Shown here: positions 51,301 to 59,322 of the stretch, piece by piece | Layout: every line of letters starts with the position of its first letter | How positions within the stretch are numbered: the first letter of the stretch is position 1 | Assembly (NCBI RefSeq): GCF_033115175.1 | Contig: NC_084847.1 | Coordinates: forward strand, 51,097,612 to 51,161,611 | Length of the DNA stretch: 64,000 bases | Direction of reading: 5' to 3' | Source: Lepus europaeus | Taxonomy: Eukaryota; Chordata; Mammalia; Lagomorpha; Leporidae | Position numbers and translations under genes: made by a program | Notes under the pieces: model-generated | Seen by the model: only the letters and a program-made list of their open reading frames with translations | What the model was told of the DNA's origin: nothing | The model's database searches: none

Positions 51301-53223
51301 TTCAAAAGCAGTGCGTCCAGTGACGTTGGGTGGCATATTTGCTTTCCTGCCAGATGCCCGGGGTGGGGGGGGGGTGAGGGGGAGGGTGTTCAAACCCTAA
51401 ACCAGCGCTTGTCGGCACTGGCGGGTCATCCGTCACGGGGGGAGCCATGCTGGCTCCCCTCCCCCAGCGCAAATCAAACAGGAATTCTGCGGGGTGAGGG
51501 TTTGGGGTGGGGACATGGCCACGGTCAGAATTACTTGGAGTTCCCCAGGTATGGACTCCCCCCCTCCGACCCCAGGACAGCTAGGGCGGGGGATGGTGGC
51601 TGGGAGTGTGTGATTAGGGTCCCTCCAACATCCTTGACCTCATGGGACACTGGTGGTCCCAGTGCACAGACCCCCCTTGTCCAATCAGCGGCCCCGTATT
51701 TAAAGCCCCACGGGGTGGAGCTGAGGTTTATCTTCATGGAGAAGGACGCGGGTTCGAGGCGGCCCCTCCCTGCGTGTCGTACCCGGCTCCCCAGTGCCCA
51801 TGTCCGTGTAGCTGGGGCAGACGGGGCTGGCGGGTGCTACCCCCAGCCTGCCTCTGTCTCCTCACTTGGAAAGCACAGAAGCTAATTCCCAAGCCTCGGG
51901 TCCCTGTGACCCTTCGCTGTTGGCTCCCAGCAGGCAGCAGTGTCTGGGGACAGGGGCGAGCAGGTGTTTGGGGTCGTCCTGGGCATGGAGGAGGGCACTG
52001 GCCTGCAACCCTCAGGCTTCCCCCTGCTCCAGGTCCAGGAGTGGACCCCGCACAAGGAAGCTCCGGCTCCCAGCAGCCGAACCGGCTGGACAATGTCACA
52101 GAAGCAGCTGCTGTTCCTGGCCCGCCTCTGGCTCCGGGCCCGGGGACGGGACGCACCCTGCTCCGCCCTGCGGCCCCAGAGCCCCCCGACTCCAGGTCTG
52201 CTGGACGGGCCTCCACCCAGGCCGCCCTCTGCTCTCTCTCCCCACGGCCGGATTCACCTGGTCCCTGCGGGCAGCCCCCTGGAGGCACTGGATCAGGACC
52301 CATCGAGATGGCCCAGCTGTACCCTGGGGCCCACAGTAGCACCCCCGCCACTGGCTGCACTCTGTCTGCCGGGAGGCGGACCCCTTCCCCGGTTGCCCAC
52401 CCCTGGGGGCACCCATCTCACAGGCACACACTCACAGGTGCAGCGACAGCCCTGGAACCAGCTCTTCCATGTGTGTGTGACTCCCCCCCTGCCCCCACCA
52501 GGGCTACCTGCTCAGGAGCGACAGGCAGAGCCTCCCAGGAGCCCCCACCCTGCCTGGCTGCTCCATGACATGTGTGAGCACATGTACACCTGTGTGACAG
52601 CACGTGGCATGCGCATCTGTACACTCACACGCACGCATGCAGGGGTCACAGCTCCCCATCACCAACGTCACCCTGCCCGACCTCCCGGGGGACAAGGGAC
52701 CTGCTGAGGTCACACAGCTCCCGGCGGCTCAGTGGTCTCAAAGCCACATCCCTTGTCCCCAGGGTCCACAGGTGTGCAAACGGCTGGTGCCTGCAGACTG
52801 AGGGGGGTCCCGCCGAGCTCTTCCCAGCGGGTCCTGGTCCCTCCCTCCGTGGGGAGGGTGTTTTGGCCAGAGCGGAGCGGCACAGCCTGGACGCTTGGTT
52901 GGGACCAGCCTGGGTTGTGGGGGTCTCTCTTTGACAGGTTCTTCTGCAGTACAGGGGGCAGCTCTGGGGACCCGGTGGCCGAGGGGTACCTGGAAGCCCC
53001 AGAGGCCAAGAGACCAGCTCCGTCAGTCCAGCCACCTGGCCAGGGGAGCCGCGGGCTCGTGATACAGACACCGGGGTAGGGACAGGCAGGGGGCGGAGTG
53101 GCGGTTACGAGGGGGCCAGGGGCGCGGGGGGCCCTTACCTCCAGGCTGCGAGGGGTGCAGCAGGGACAGCAGGAGCAGCAGGAGTCCGGGCCGTGGGGCC
53201 GCCACTGCCGTCACAGCCGCCAT
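26617..53223 (-). CDS. ELN: Elastin (tropoelastin), complete, 37 exons
   Basis: Secreted monomer of elastic fibres. It is cross-linked outside the cell by lysyl oxidase through Lys in KAAK, KAAAK and KP modules. Thirty-seven hand-resolved exons sum to 2388 nt: 795 codons plus stop. Every internal exon starts with two bases and ends with one base of a split codon, usually Gly, so each is a skippable cassette. Layout: signal peptide (1 to about 27), N-terminal hydrophobic and Lys-Pro modules, Tyr-containing cross-link exon 6, a central PIKAPK region, alternating VPG/GVG and Lys-Ala modules, and a C-terminal [14 protein letters not shown] with two Cys. Compared with human it has an extra exon (4A) and retains exons 34 and 35. 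Exon 1 starts with an ATG 39 nt downstream of an ATAAAA box. Confidence 0.97.
26915..27005 (-). mobile_element. MIR-like SINE piece
   Basis: Reverse MIR core phrases: GGGAAACCGAGGCCCAGAGA and AGGACTCGAACCCAGG. Confidence 0.6.
27564..27614 (-). CDS. ELN: ELN exon 35
   Basis: 51 nt, residues 766-781, [16 protein letters not shown], a Lys-Pro module. This exon is absent from the human gene but present in bovine and rodents. Confidence 0.94.
28049..28078 (-). CDS. ELN: ELN exon 34
   Basis: 30 nt, residues 756-764, GGAGGLGVG, with good acceptor (ccttgcag) and donor (gtgagt). Lost in primates, retained here. Confidence 0.92.
28458..28502 (-). CDS. ELN: ELN exon 33
   Basis: 45 nt, residues 741-754, [14 protein letters not shown], which is identical to the human segment from memory. 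Confidence 0.95.
28645..28935 (-). mobile_element. C-repeat SINE in ELN intron 32
   Basis: Diverged reverse copy: GAGAGGCAGACAGACAGAGA head and ACTCCATCCGGGTCTCCCAC. Confidence 0.75.
29050..29100 (-). CDS. ELN: ELN exon 32
   Basis: 51 nt, residues 724-739, [16 protein letters not shown], a hydrophobic module. Human exon 32 is reported as frequently skipped. Confidence 0.93.
29225..29263 (-). CDS. ELN: ELN exon 31 (cross-link)
   Basis: 39 nt, residues 711-722, [12 protein letters not shown], a KAAK cross-link module with Tyr after the second Lys. Confidence 0.95.
29791..29868 (-). CDS. ELN: ELN exon 30
   Basis: 78 nt, residues 685-709, [20 protein letters not shown] then AGAFG, hydrophobic. 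A downstream GTGAGT (about 29770) is out of phase and was not used. Confidence 0.93.
30081..30140 (-). CDS. ELN: ELN exon 29 (cross-link)
   Basis: 60 nt, residues 665-683, [19 protein letters not shown]. The KAAAK pair is intact; Ser replaces the usual Ala before Gln-Phe. The preceding split codon gives Asp664. Confidence 0.94.
30241..30330 (-). CDS. ELN: ELN exon 28
   Basis: 90 nt, residues 635-663, [20 protein letters not shown] then GGAGVPGAV. An alternative in-frame donor nine bases earlier (CCCAG|gtgcgg, exon edge 30250) would drop GAV. Confidence 0.93.
   Translation of the reverse strand, partial: EREACLELSVCPGVSACPGGWAEQVSQVR
30512..30637 (-). mobile_element. C-repeat SINE, 5' fragment
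   Basis: Reverse partial copy: AGCAGGGAGCTGGCTCAGAA through the tRNA-like head complement. Confidence 0.75.
30640..30965 (-). mobile_element. C-repeat SINE in ELN intron 27
   Basis: Reverse copy with poly-T start, TTGAAAGGCAGAATAACAGA and AACTCCATCCAGGTCTCTCA. It is followed by a reverse MIR-like piece (about 30990-31060). Confidence 0.8.
31609..31647 (-). CDS. ELN: ELN exon 27 (cross-link)
   Basis: 39 nt, residues 622-633, [12 protein letters not shown]. The split codon gives Val621. KAAK cross-link module. Confidence 0.95.
32287..32418 (-). CDS. ELN: ELN exon 26 (hydrophobic repeats)
   Basis: 132 nt, residues 578-620. [10 protein letters not shown] is followed by three copies of GLGVGAGVP encoded by identical 27-bp DNA units (starting about 32309, 32336 and 32363 on the + strand), then GFGAGA. 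The acceptor is ctgtag. Confidence 0.95.
32764..32823 (-). CDS. ELN: ELN exon 25 (cross-link)
   Basis: 60 nt, residues 558-576, [19 protein letters not shown], with three lysines as in other mammals. It ends with a split Arg codon (C|GG). Confidence 0.95.
32909..33049 (-). CDS. ELN: ELN exon 24 (hydrophobic repeats)
   Basis: 141 nt, residues 511-556, the longest exon. It opens [20 protein letters not shown] and ends GPGVAGVP. The repeats are VGGVPG, not the human VGVAPG. Confidence 0.95.
33120..33475 (+). mobile_element. MIR-like SINE pieces
   Basis: GCTGTGTGACCTTGAACCTG (about 33172) and CCTCAGTTTGTACACCTATAAAATGGG-type phrases (about 33411) are MIR core sequence in forward orientation. 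Confidence 0.65.
33724..33783 (-). CDS. ELN: ELN exon 23 (cross-link)
   Basis: 60 nt, residues 491-509, [24 protein letters not shown] module. Confidence 0.95.
34108..34408 (+). mobile_element. C-repeat SINE in ELN intron 22
   Basis: Diverged forward copy: GCAGTGGTTTAAGACGCTGC, GGTTCGAGTCC and the TGGATGGAAGATTCC module. Confidence 0.75.
34917..35003 (-). CDS. ELN: ELN exon 22
   Basis: 87 nt, residues 462-489, [20 protein letters not shown] then VPGVGGLP, hydrophobic. In human this exon is rarely included; here the splice sites look normal. Confidence 0.93.
35307..35348 (-). CDS. ELN: ELN exon 21 (cross-link)
   Basis: 42 nt, residues 448-460, [13 protein letters not shown]. The split codon C|CA gives Pro447. 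Confidence 0.95.
35516..35632 (-). CDS. ELN: ELN exon 20
   Basis: 117 nt, residues 409-446, [20 protein letters not shown] then [18 protein letters not shown]. It carries the only GVAPG in the protein. Confidence 0.95.
35985..36038 (-). CDS. ELN: ELN exon 19 (cross-link)
   Basis: 54 nt, residues 391-407, [17 protein letters not shown]. Three lysines. Confidence 0.95.
36100..37830. repeat. Long tetranucleotide-derived satellite in ELN intron 18
   Basis: The core (about 36350-37400) is built from ATCT, ATCC, AACT, ACCC and AGCC tetramers, combined into phrases such as CATCTATCCAACTACCCAAC. The edges are more diverged. Because the units are multiples of four and lack stops, an accidental open frame of 420 codons (36474-37736, +) runs through it. 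Not a gene. Confidence 0.93.
38021..38091. repeat. (CT)16(CA)19 microsatellite beside ELN exon 18
   Basis: CT repeat at 38021-38052 and CA repeat at 38053-38091. In the ELN transcript this is (UG)19(AG)16, starting about 15 nt after the exon 18 splice donor. Confidence 0.97.
38104..38214 (-). CDS. ELN: ELN exon 18
   Basis: 111 nt, residues 354-389, [20 protein letters not shown] then [16 protein letters not shown], hydrophobic. Donor gtgagc, followed closely by a UG repeat. Confidence 0.95.
38658..38714 (-). CDS. ELN: ELN exon 17 (cross-link)
   Basis: 57 nt, residues 335-352, AGAP followed by nine Ala and KAAKY. Confidence 0.95.
38814..38918 (-). CDS. ELN: ELN exon 16
   Basis: 105 nt, residues 300-333, [20 protein letters not shown] then [14 protein letters not shown], hydrophobic. 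The donor gtagcg is weaker than those of its neighbours. Confidence 0.93.
39005..39330. promoter_or_regulatory. Unique intronic segment, possible enhancer (ELN intron 15)
   Basis: Non-repetitive sequence with TGATTGGCC (inverted CCAAT, about 39099), GGAATGT (about 39241, TEAD-like) and GCATTCCAG just beyond (about 39338). It stands out from the surrounding simple repeats. Function inferred only. Confidence 0.3.
39850..40135. repeat. GGAG/GGAT purine-rich repeat in ELN intron 15
   Basis: Purine-only arrays of GGAGG, GGGA and GGAT units on the + strand, hence pyrimidine-rich in the transcript, about 100 nt before exon 15 ends. Confidence 0.9.
40231..40275 (-). CDS. ELN: ELN exon 15 (cross-link)
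   Basis: 45 nt, residues 285-298, [14 protein letters not shown]. It has KAAK with Tyr, whereas human has KAAAKF. Confidence 0.95.
40574..40633 (-). CDS. ELN: ELN exon 14
   Basis: 60 nt, residues 265-283, [19 protein letters not shown]. Confidence 0.95.
40946..40987 (-). CDS. ELN: ELN exon 13
   Basis: 42 nt, residues 251-263, [13 protein letters not shown], a Lys module with three Tyr. Confidence 0.95.
41325..41470. repeat. TG-rich alternating purine-pyrimidine tract with 43-bp duplication
   Basis: Runs of GTGTGCACGTGCATG type. TACTGTGTACATGTAAGCAT recurs at 41383 and 41426, giving a 43-bp tandem duplication in ELN intron 12. The composition favours Z-DNA. Confidence 0.85.
41626..41697 (-). 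CDS. ELN: ELN exon 12
   Basis: 72 nt, residues 227-249, [20 protein letters not shown] then [11 protein letters not shown] is a strongly conserved Lys-Pro segment. Confidence 0.96.
42083..42112 (-). CDS. ELN: ELN exon 11
   Basis: 30 nt, residues 217-225, AGGAFAGIP. Confidence 0.93.
42340..42411 (-). CDS. ELN: ELN exon 10
   Basis: 72 nt, residues 193-215, [20 protein letters not shown] then KAP. VKPKAP is a Lys-Pro cross-link module. Confidence 0.96.
43015..43062 (-). CDS. ELN: ELN exon 9
   Basis: 48 nt, residues 177-191, [15 protein letters not shown]. Confidence 0.95.
43733..43807 (-). CDS. ELN: ELN exon 8
   Basis: 75 nt, residues 152-175, [20 protein letters not shown] then GKVP. The GV stretch is longer than in human. 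Confidence 0.95.
43892..43960 (-). CDS. ELN: ELN exon 7
   Basis: 69 nt, residues 129-150, [20 protein letters not shown] then ST. Confidence 0.95.
44118..44210 (-). CDS. ELN: ELN exon 6 (first Lys-Ala cross-link)
   Basis: 93 nt, residues 98-127, [20 protein letters not shown] then [10 protein letters not shown]. Tyr precedes the first Lys, as in other mammals. Confidence 0.96.
44541..44576 (-). CDS. ELN: ELN exon 5
   Basis: 36 nt, residues 86-96, [11 protein letters not shown]. Donor gttagt. Confidence 0.93.
45659..45688 (-). CDS. ELN: ELN exon 4A (additional small exon)
   Basis: 30 nt, residues 76-84, AAIPGAFGA, acceptor ctttccag, donor gtgagt, and the same 2/1 codon split as its neighbours. 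It lies between the recognisable exons 4 and 5. Mouse tropoelastin, as I recall it, has a similar short module (AGLLGTFGA) at this point; human does not. Confidence 0.85.
45689..47662 (-). other. ELN: ELN intron 4
   Basis: About 2 kb of unique GC-rich sequence. The only structure I note is the set of two extra splice donors immediately after exon 4 (47632 and 47647). Confidence 0.7.
47663..47695 (-). CDS. ELN: ELN exon 4 (Lys-Pro)
   Basis: 33 nt, residues 65-74, [10 protein letters not shown]. The split codon gives Ala64. The donor CCAG|gtaaga is followed by two further CCAG|gtaag donors at 15-nt steps, both in frame. Confidence 0.94.
48115..48144 (-). CDS. ELN: ELN exon 3
   Basis: 30 nt, residues 55-63, AGLGGLGGG-type module (AGLGGLGG plus shared Gly codons). 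Donor gtgagc. Confidence 0.92.
48317..48350. repeat. (CT)n microsatellite, ELN intron 2
   Basis: Uninterrupted CT repeat of about 17 units between exons 2 and 3. Confidence 0.95.
48566..48640 (-). CDS. ELN: ELN exon 2
   Basis: 75 nt, residues 30-53, [20 protein letters not shown] then GFFP. It has two more VPGG units than human. Confidence 0.95.
48641..53138 (-). other. ELN: ELN intron 1
   Basis: 4.5-kb intron. It contains a MIR element (49665-49890), a CCAAT/TATTTAAA pair on the + strand (51681-51704) and AT-richer unique sequence with TEAD-like GCATTCCC (about 50978). No exon recognised. Confidence 0.75.
49665..49890 (+). mobile_element. MIR SINE
   Basis: Forward MIR: CTGTGTGACCTCGGGCCAGT, TTAGCCTCTCTGAGCCTGAA, and near the 3' end CAGTAGGTGCTCAATAAATG. 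Confidence 0.85.
53139..53223 (-). CDS. ELN: ELN exon 1 (signal peptide)
   Basis: 85 nt. [20 protein letters not shown], then LLHPSQPG: a short polar start, a leucine-rich core and a Pro/Gly region before the mature GGVPG. Cleavage is likely near residue 27. Donor gtaagg. Confidence 0.97.
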
Positions 53224-53470
53224 CTCCCGGAGAAATGCCCCAGCCTGCTCTCCACGCCGCGTTTTATCCCCAAAGCGTAATTGCCGCCTGGTCGGCTGCG
53301 AGGGCGGGCGGGGGGAGGGCGGGAGGAGGGGGAGGCTGGGGGAGGGGGCCAGAGGAGGGGGCAGTTACGAAAGGGCCGGGCTCGAGCCTCCCGGGCTGGG
53401 CCTGCCTGGGCTGGGCTGAGGGCTTTTTCCCTGCACACACACACACACACGCACACACACACACACTCTT
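53224..53470 (-). promoter_or_regulatory. ELN: ELN core promoter
   Basis: On the minus strand: ATAAAA (53262-53267, 39 nt before the ATG), GC boxes (GGGCGGG at 53303 and GGGCGGGAGG near 53317 on the + strand), a long pyrimidine-rich tract, and a (TG)n repeat (53434-53466). The ATAAAA position suggests transcription begins around 53235-53240 with a very short 5' UTR. Confidence 0.75.
53434..53466. repeat. (CA)n microsatellite 211 bp upstream of ELN ATG
   Basis: CA repeat with a single G interruption at 53451. Confidence 0.95.
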
Positions 53471-56400
53471 TCCCCATCTCCTTCCCCTGTGCCTGTTCTC
53501 GAGGCTGGCTCCGTTCCCGCCAGAAAGTGTGAGGGGGCCTCTGCCAGGACAACCCTCGGGGAGAGAGGAAGCAGGAGGGAGGGCCAGGCAGCCCGGCCAA
53601 AAAATCCCGGCCCCAGCCAAGGCCTGAGTGGCCAGGCCCCCACCCCTCCGGCTGGGCCCCAGGCCCAGCGTGGGGACACGGGCCAGCTGTCCCGCGCCTC
53701 GGCCCCCACCCCAGGCCTCCAGACTCCCCAGCACCCCCAGGCCTGGCCAGAGACGGGCCCTGCCCAGAGCTGGGGCGGGGTGGGGGGGTGGGGGAGGAGG
53801 TGGAGGAGGCACTGGACAAGGCCTCGGGGTCCGGTGCCAAGGTCTGCGGAGGTCAAAGGGGCTGCAGGCAGAATGTTCTGGAAGGTGAGATGGGGGCAGC
53901 TGGAGGGTGGTCCGGGGGACCCTGGCCCACTCCGGGCCTCCGTTCTGCATAAAATGAAGTCATGAGGTCCTGCCTGAAGTCCGGGGGAGGGTACGGGATG
54001 TGTTGCGGGGGAGGTTGGGGCTATTGTCCACCCAGGCCAGGGGCTGCAGGCAGGGAAGCGGCCTGGGGGTGCAGGCCATGTTGACGCTGTCCCCTGGGGC
54101 ACCTGGGGACCCTGACACACTCAACTGCACAGTCCAAGTCGGCCCTGTCGCCAGCGCCACACAGGCTGCAGCCCAAGAGCCCCGTGAGTCCAGGGACGTG
54201 GGAGCCCCTTGCAGACAGACAGGCAGCCCAGCCTCGCCCCTTGGCCACCACCTGTCTCCAGCAAGGCTGAGCCCCCACCAGGCCTGGGAGCGCCCCCTCA
54301 TGTCTTGTTCTCCCTGGGAATGCCCGGGGGACTGCCATTCCTCCAGTGGCCAGGAGGGGGCGACCTGCACTGAGACAGCCCAGAGGGGATCCAGCTGAGC
54401 TCTGAGCCTGGGTGCCGCACTAGGTGCAGCTGGGACAAGATGGGGACCCTAGGGGTTTGGGTGGGCATGGGGGGGTGTGGAGCTGGGGAGTCCCGTTTCT
54501 TCTTACCCCTGCAAGTGGGGCAGAAATAGGGGAGCCAGGAGAGGGAAGCTGGCCCAGTTAAGACCATGGAACCCGTGGGTTCAGAGGGGTGAGTGCGATG
54601 TCCCATCCTCCATCACACACACCAGGAGCTCTGGGGCTCGATTCTGTCTCTAGAATCTTCTAGAAGGTCCATTTGCAGACTCTCAAAGGGTGTTCCCACC
54701 CCTACCTGGGAAGCTGCTGACAGAGATCAATAAAATGCGTCGGCCTTGCTCTGCACCTGTCCCGTCCCCGGGGCCGACACCGCCATTGCGAGCCCCACTC
54801 CTGCTTCCATAAAAGAGGTCAGCCCGGCTCTGCAGGGGCTCACCCTGGGACCCTGCACGGTCCCTCCCTGCCCCTCCTGGGACTCTGACACGGCGGCTTC
54901 GGCTTTTCGCTCGGTGGCCGAATAGGCTAGGGGTGGCTCTTTGTAGCTGTGCTTGTGCAGCAAGTGTGGGTTTATTTGCGGGGTGCTTTGGGAGGGGGTG
55001 GCTGATGGAGCTTTGGAGGGGCTAAAGGGCCCTAGGTCAGTGCTCAGGGCCAGGGTCTGAGGCTGGATGTTCCTGCTGGGGCAGGGGACGGGAGGGGAGG
55101 AGAGAGAAGCATCTGTGTGCCTACACTCCCCCACCCCGCCCCGAGGACGTGGGGAGGGAGAAGGTGTGGGGGGCAGCTGGGCCCCACTCTTCTCGGGGCA
55201 GTGACGTGCGCAGGAACCGGCTCTCAGACTTGCAAACCGCAGTCTGCTCGCGCTTTATTAATTCCAGGACCAGGAGGGAGGCTGGAGCCAGCGGGAGAGG
55301 GCTCTGCTGTGGGGGATCCAGGCATGACGCTGGTGCAGGGGGCACTTGCAGGGAAGGTCTTGAGGCTGCAGGGCCAGACCTCTCCCGTCCAGAGCCAGGC
55401 CCCCCCCTCCCCAGCCCGGCTCCCACCCCCGTCTCTCCCCCGCGGCTCGTACCCATTGCACCAGCCTCGCTCTCTTGTCTCTGATGAGGCTCTGGGTACC
55501 TCCTTACACAAGAGACCTCCACTGGGAACGATACATGTCGTGGTTTCTCACGTGTGAGCCCAGTGCATGCGGCCCAGGATGTGAGGATGTGTCGTGCCGC
55601 AACCTCTGCTCGCTCATTCATTCATTCATTCACTCACTCATTCATTCATTGGTTTGTGCATCCAGCAGCTTGTTCAGTAGCCCTCCATGTCATCAGGAGA
55701 AAGGCCCTTCGAAGGACAACCTCCGAGGCCTTGCGTCACCCAGCTGCCTCCTCCCCCCGGGGCGGGATGGCCCCTCTCTGCTGCTCCCCGGCGCCCACCC
55801 AGCCCTGTCCTGGACCTCGCTGGTGAGGTTGGCCAGGCCCAGCTCCCCCTCTGCCCCAGGGTCCTTGTCCCTGTAAACTCCCCGAGCATCCTGAGTGTGG
55901 ACCCCCACTTTGGTGGAGCTTGGCCATCCCAGAAACAGTTTGAGGGTCTTCCCCGTCATCCGGGAACGTGGAGGCACCTAGCATGGAAGTGCCTTCTTCC
56001 CGGGGTTGGGACAGAGGCTGCTGGTCTGATGGACGCCCTGAGGCCCCTGGGGTGTGGTTTCTGGTTCTTTCCTTGTCCACACCTGTTCCCATCACGCACC
56101 TAGCGCAGGAGATGCTGCCACACGGGGCCTTGGGCCGACGAGAGGGATGGATGGGCTGCTGGGCCGGCCGGGGAAGAGTTGGCGTCAGCCAGGTTGGAGG
56201 CCGCTGTGGTGCCTGGATGGTGCCGGGCAGCCGGCAATCATTCACACCTTAGTGTGAGCGAGGGTCAACCCCAAAGAAAATAGGATCCAGGACACATGGA
56301 TAGGGGAGCGTAAATTTCTCATACGGACCGAACTGAGGTTTGGGAAAGGTGGATTCAGGGCACAGGGAGGGACCTCCGTGTGTGCCTCTCCCTCCCCTCC

Positions 56401-57245
56401 CCCCATCCATCTGCCCCTACTTTGGGCATCGAGGCCATACCCTAGCTGGCCTCTGCTTTTAAAACCTCTCATAGCCACATAAGAGGGCACGTAAGTAAAA
56501 TGAATTGAAGTCATTCAGAGTAATGCGATCTGTCTAAAGCAGTATTGCAGCCTGCCGTCAGTGTGGGCACGGGCTGCACTGGCTACTCCAAGGGCTTGGG
56601 AGCCACACATGGCCCACGGCTCTTACAGGGGGCAGCGCCCCAGGGCACCGGGGAGGAGGATGACTCAGTTTAAAACGAGTGAGGAAGGACCGTGGGGCCA
56701 GCCCCAGGCAGATCCTGCTCCATCCAGTAGGCTCAAGGTGGGACCGGCTGGAGTCCACGAAGGGCAGAGCGGGAGGGACATCTTCAGGGGCGGGAGGGAA
56801 AGTCCCACGGGAGAAGCCCAGCCCTTGTGCTGGTGACCGAGCCAGAGAGGGCGGCCACTGACCTTGGTTCCCCTGGTGGCACCAGCCCAGAGCCAGTAGT
56901 TCAGCCGGAAGTGGACGAGGGCCTCTGGCCGCTTGGCCCTCGGCACACATAGCTGGGCGTCCCTTGAGCAGACGGCAGCGGATCAGGTGAGAACGGGCCC
57001 AGGTGGCCGACCCCCGTGCAGGGAAAGGGGTGGGAAGCCACAGTGTCCTGCGCTGGGTCTCGATGCCTGGCCCAGGGTCAGCCAGGAGCAGAGCATTGGG
57101 TGGGGGCGGGGCTGGAGTGTGCACAGGTGCAGGCTGGGGGTGGGGGGTGGGGAGTGGTCACGGCATGTCAGAGGTCATGACCGTGACATCAACGATAATT
57201 CACCCCAGCAAGCTACATCCCCTGTGGGGACATCGGGTGGACATT
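53471..57245. other. Upstream intergenic DNA without a recognised gene
   Basis: Unique GC-rich sequence with an (ATTC)n run near 55615-55650. I see no splice-flanked coding segment. TMEM270, the expected upstream neighbour, is not recognisable here. Confidence 0.6.
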
Positions 57246-57249
57246 CGGC

Positions 57250-57535
57250 TCTACAGCTAAGCCACTGCTTGGGACGCCAGCATCCCACATGGGAGAGCCT
57301 GGGTTCGAGTCCTGGCTCTGCTCTGGATTCTAGCTCCCTGCTGATGTGCACCCTGGGAGGCAGCAGGTGATGGCTCAAGTACTTGGGTCCCTGCCACCCA
57401 CCTGGGAGTCCCAGATGGAGCTCCCCAGCTTCTGGCTTCAACCTGGCCCAGCCTCAGCTGTTGTAGGCATTTGGGGGAGGGAGTGAGCCAGCAAAGAGAC
57501 GCTCTCCCAGTTCTCTGTCTTTTAAATAAAAAAGA
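57250..57535 (+). mobile_element. Diverged C-repeat SINE
   Basis: GGGTTCGAGTCCTGGCTCTG, ACCCTGGGAGGCAGCAGGTG and a short AAATAAAAA tail. Confidence 0.75.
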
Positions 57536-57539
57536 TGGA

Positions 57540-59315
57540 AAATTCATGTCCTGGAAGGGTCTGGTACACAGCGCGTGCTCAACCGCGGGCTGGGCTGCAC
57601 GGCTCCATCTTGGGCAAGGGGAGCAGACGGCTGAGGCACGGGTGTGCAGGGGGCGGGCCCAGGAGGGAGCCCCCGCTGGACCCCCACGCGCCCCGAGTCT
57701 GACCCAGCCCGAGGTGTTTGTGTGTCTGAGTCATTTGTCAGTCTGGGGCCGGGGCCGGTGGGAGCCGGGGGGGGGCGGGTGGGTGTCCTGGACAGGCGGA
57801 CCGGGTGTTCTGCTCACACAGGCTGTCTGGGGGCAGGAGAGGGAATATCCCCCACCCCACCCCCACCCCGGGCCCCTTGGGACCCTGGACGGACGGGTCC
57901 AGAACACACGTCTCATTTGCTTGGCACTTGACAGTTTACAAAGTGCAACTGCATCTTTGCTGGGGTTTATTATGATCCTCATGTATAAACACAGGGGTTA
58001 GGAGCCCTGTCTATGCGCCTGGCCGGCCAGAAACGGCTCTCTGGGTGGCTGCTTGGGAGCGCTTCCCTTTGATTCTAAGCTCCTGTCACTCCGGGCCGGC
58101 GGCAATGAATTCCAACCCAGTTACGGGGCCTCTCACCCCACTCCCTCCACTCCCTCCCCCATCCTGGAGACAGGATGGGGCCCCTCCTTTGAGCCAGCCT
58201 GTCCCGGTGCACCCCAAGCCTGCTTGAGTTGCGGGAGCCCAGGCTGGGCTGAGCCTGGGGATCTTTCCCGTTCTCTCCTTCTCGGGAGATATTCCCTTTG
58301 GGGTCTCCTGCCCCTGTGGGCCCCTCACTTGCAACTCAACGCCAAGTTCTGCCTCCTACCCCGACCCTGGGAAGTTCAAGAGGGGAGGGTTCCAGGCTAG
58401 ACCCGCAAGGATACTCCTGACTTCTGAACCATCTGCTCTGCAGGGCTGGAAGTCCAGTCTTGAAGAAGCAAGGTCGCCCAAAGGCACTGTGGCCAGCAGC
58501 CCTCCGGGGAGGGGGGTTCACTCCCTCTCCCCCCACCACCCCCCAGGTTCAGCAGGGTCTCTGCTCCTCGGGGCCAGGCACACAGTAGGGCCTGGAGCTG
58601 AGCTGGCATGAGGAGCTGCCCGGCAGAGCGGCTGTGTTCTCCCCACCCTTGCACCCTTATCTCCTGGCCTCCCCCAGTCTGCCGTGCCCAGGAGCCCTTC
58701 CAAGAGCCTGAGCCGGGAGCTGCGGGCGGGGAGCTCTCTTCCTCCTGGGTTTTGCCGGTCTCCATCCCCACACCACGTTTCTCGGCTCCCCGCCCTGGGC
58801 AGAGCCCTCCACCCATGCCCGGAACCCTCAGCTGGCCTGATCCCTACGGCGCCAGGCGGGTCCCACGGGCGGCCAGGGCAGCTGCCAGGATGCTGGGTGG
58901 GAGGCTGCTGGGTCAGGGGCTCCTGCTGGGCCTGGGGTTATCCACATTCCTGAGTAGGCTGCTGGGGGGTGGGGCTGAGGCCCAGGCAGGGGAGCAGCCC
59001 TGGGCTCCCAGCTCCGAAGGATCAGGCAATCAGGGAGACTTCCTGGAAGAGTTGAAGGCAGAGCCCAGACTGGTTTCCTTCTCTCACTGGGAGCTGCGTG
59101 CTGGCTGCAGGCAGCCCTGGCCTGTGCCCTTCAGCCCACACACGCACGTGCAGCGGCTGCCTAGGCGGCTCCCGGAGCACAGGTCCTGGCTGCCCCTGCC
59201 CTCCCCAACCACGGCCCGGCTCCCGACTCAGGCCCCTCCAATGCTCTCCAGCACTTTTCAAATGTGAGGTTGTGACCTGTTAGTGGAGTGTGAAATCAGT
59301 TTAGTAGATCAAGAA
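57540..59315. other. Intergenic DNA without a recognised gene
   Basis: GC-rich unique sequence. A MIR-like piece occurs at about 57905-58000. No coding or RNA gene supported. Confidence 0.6.
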
Positions 59316-59322
59316 TAGCATT

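Noticed and set aside
51642-52707. 308- and 255-codon + strand frames in ELN intron 1
   Set aside because: No recognisable domain, GC-rich low-complexity sequence and no splice or conservation support.
56558-57124. 188-codon minus-strand frame upstream of ELN
   Set aside because: No similarity recognised to TMEM270 or other neighbours, and no splice-flanked structure.
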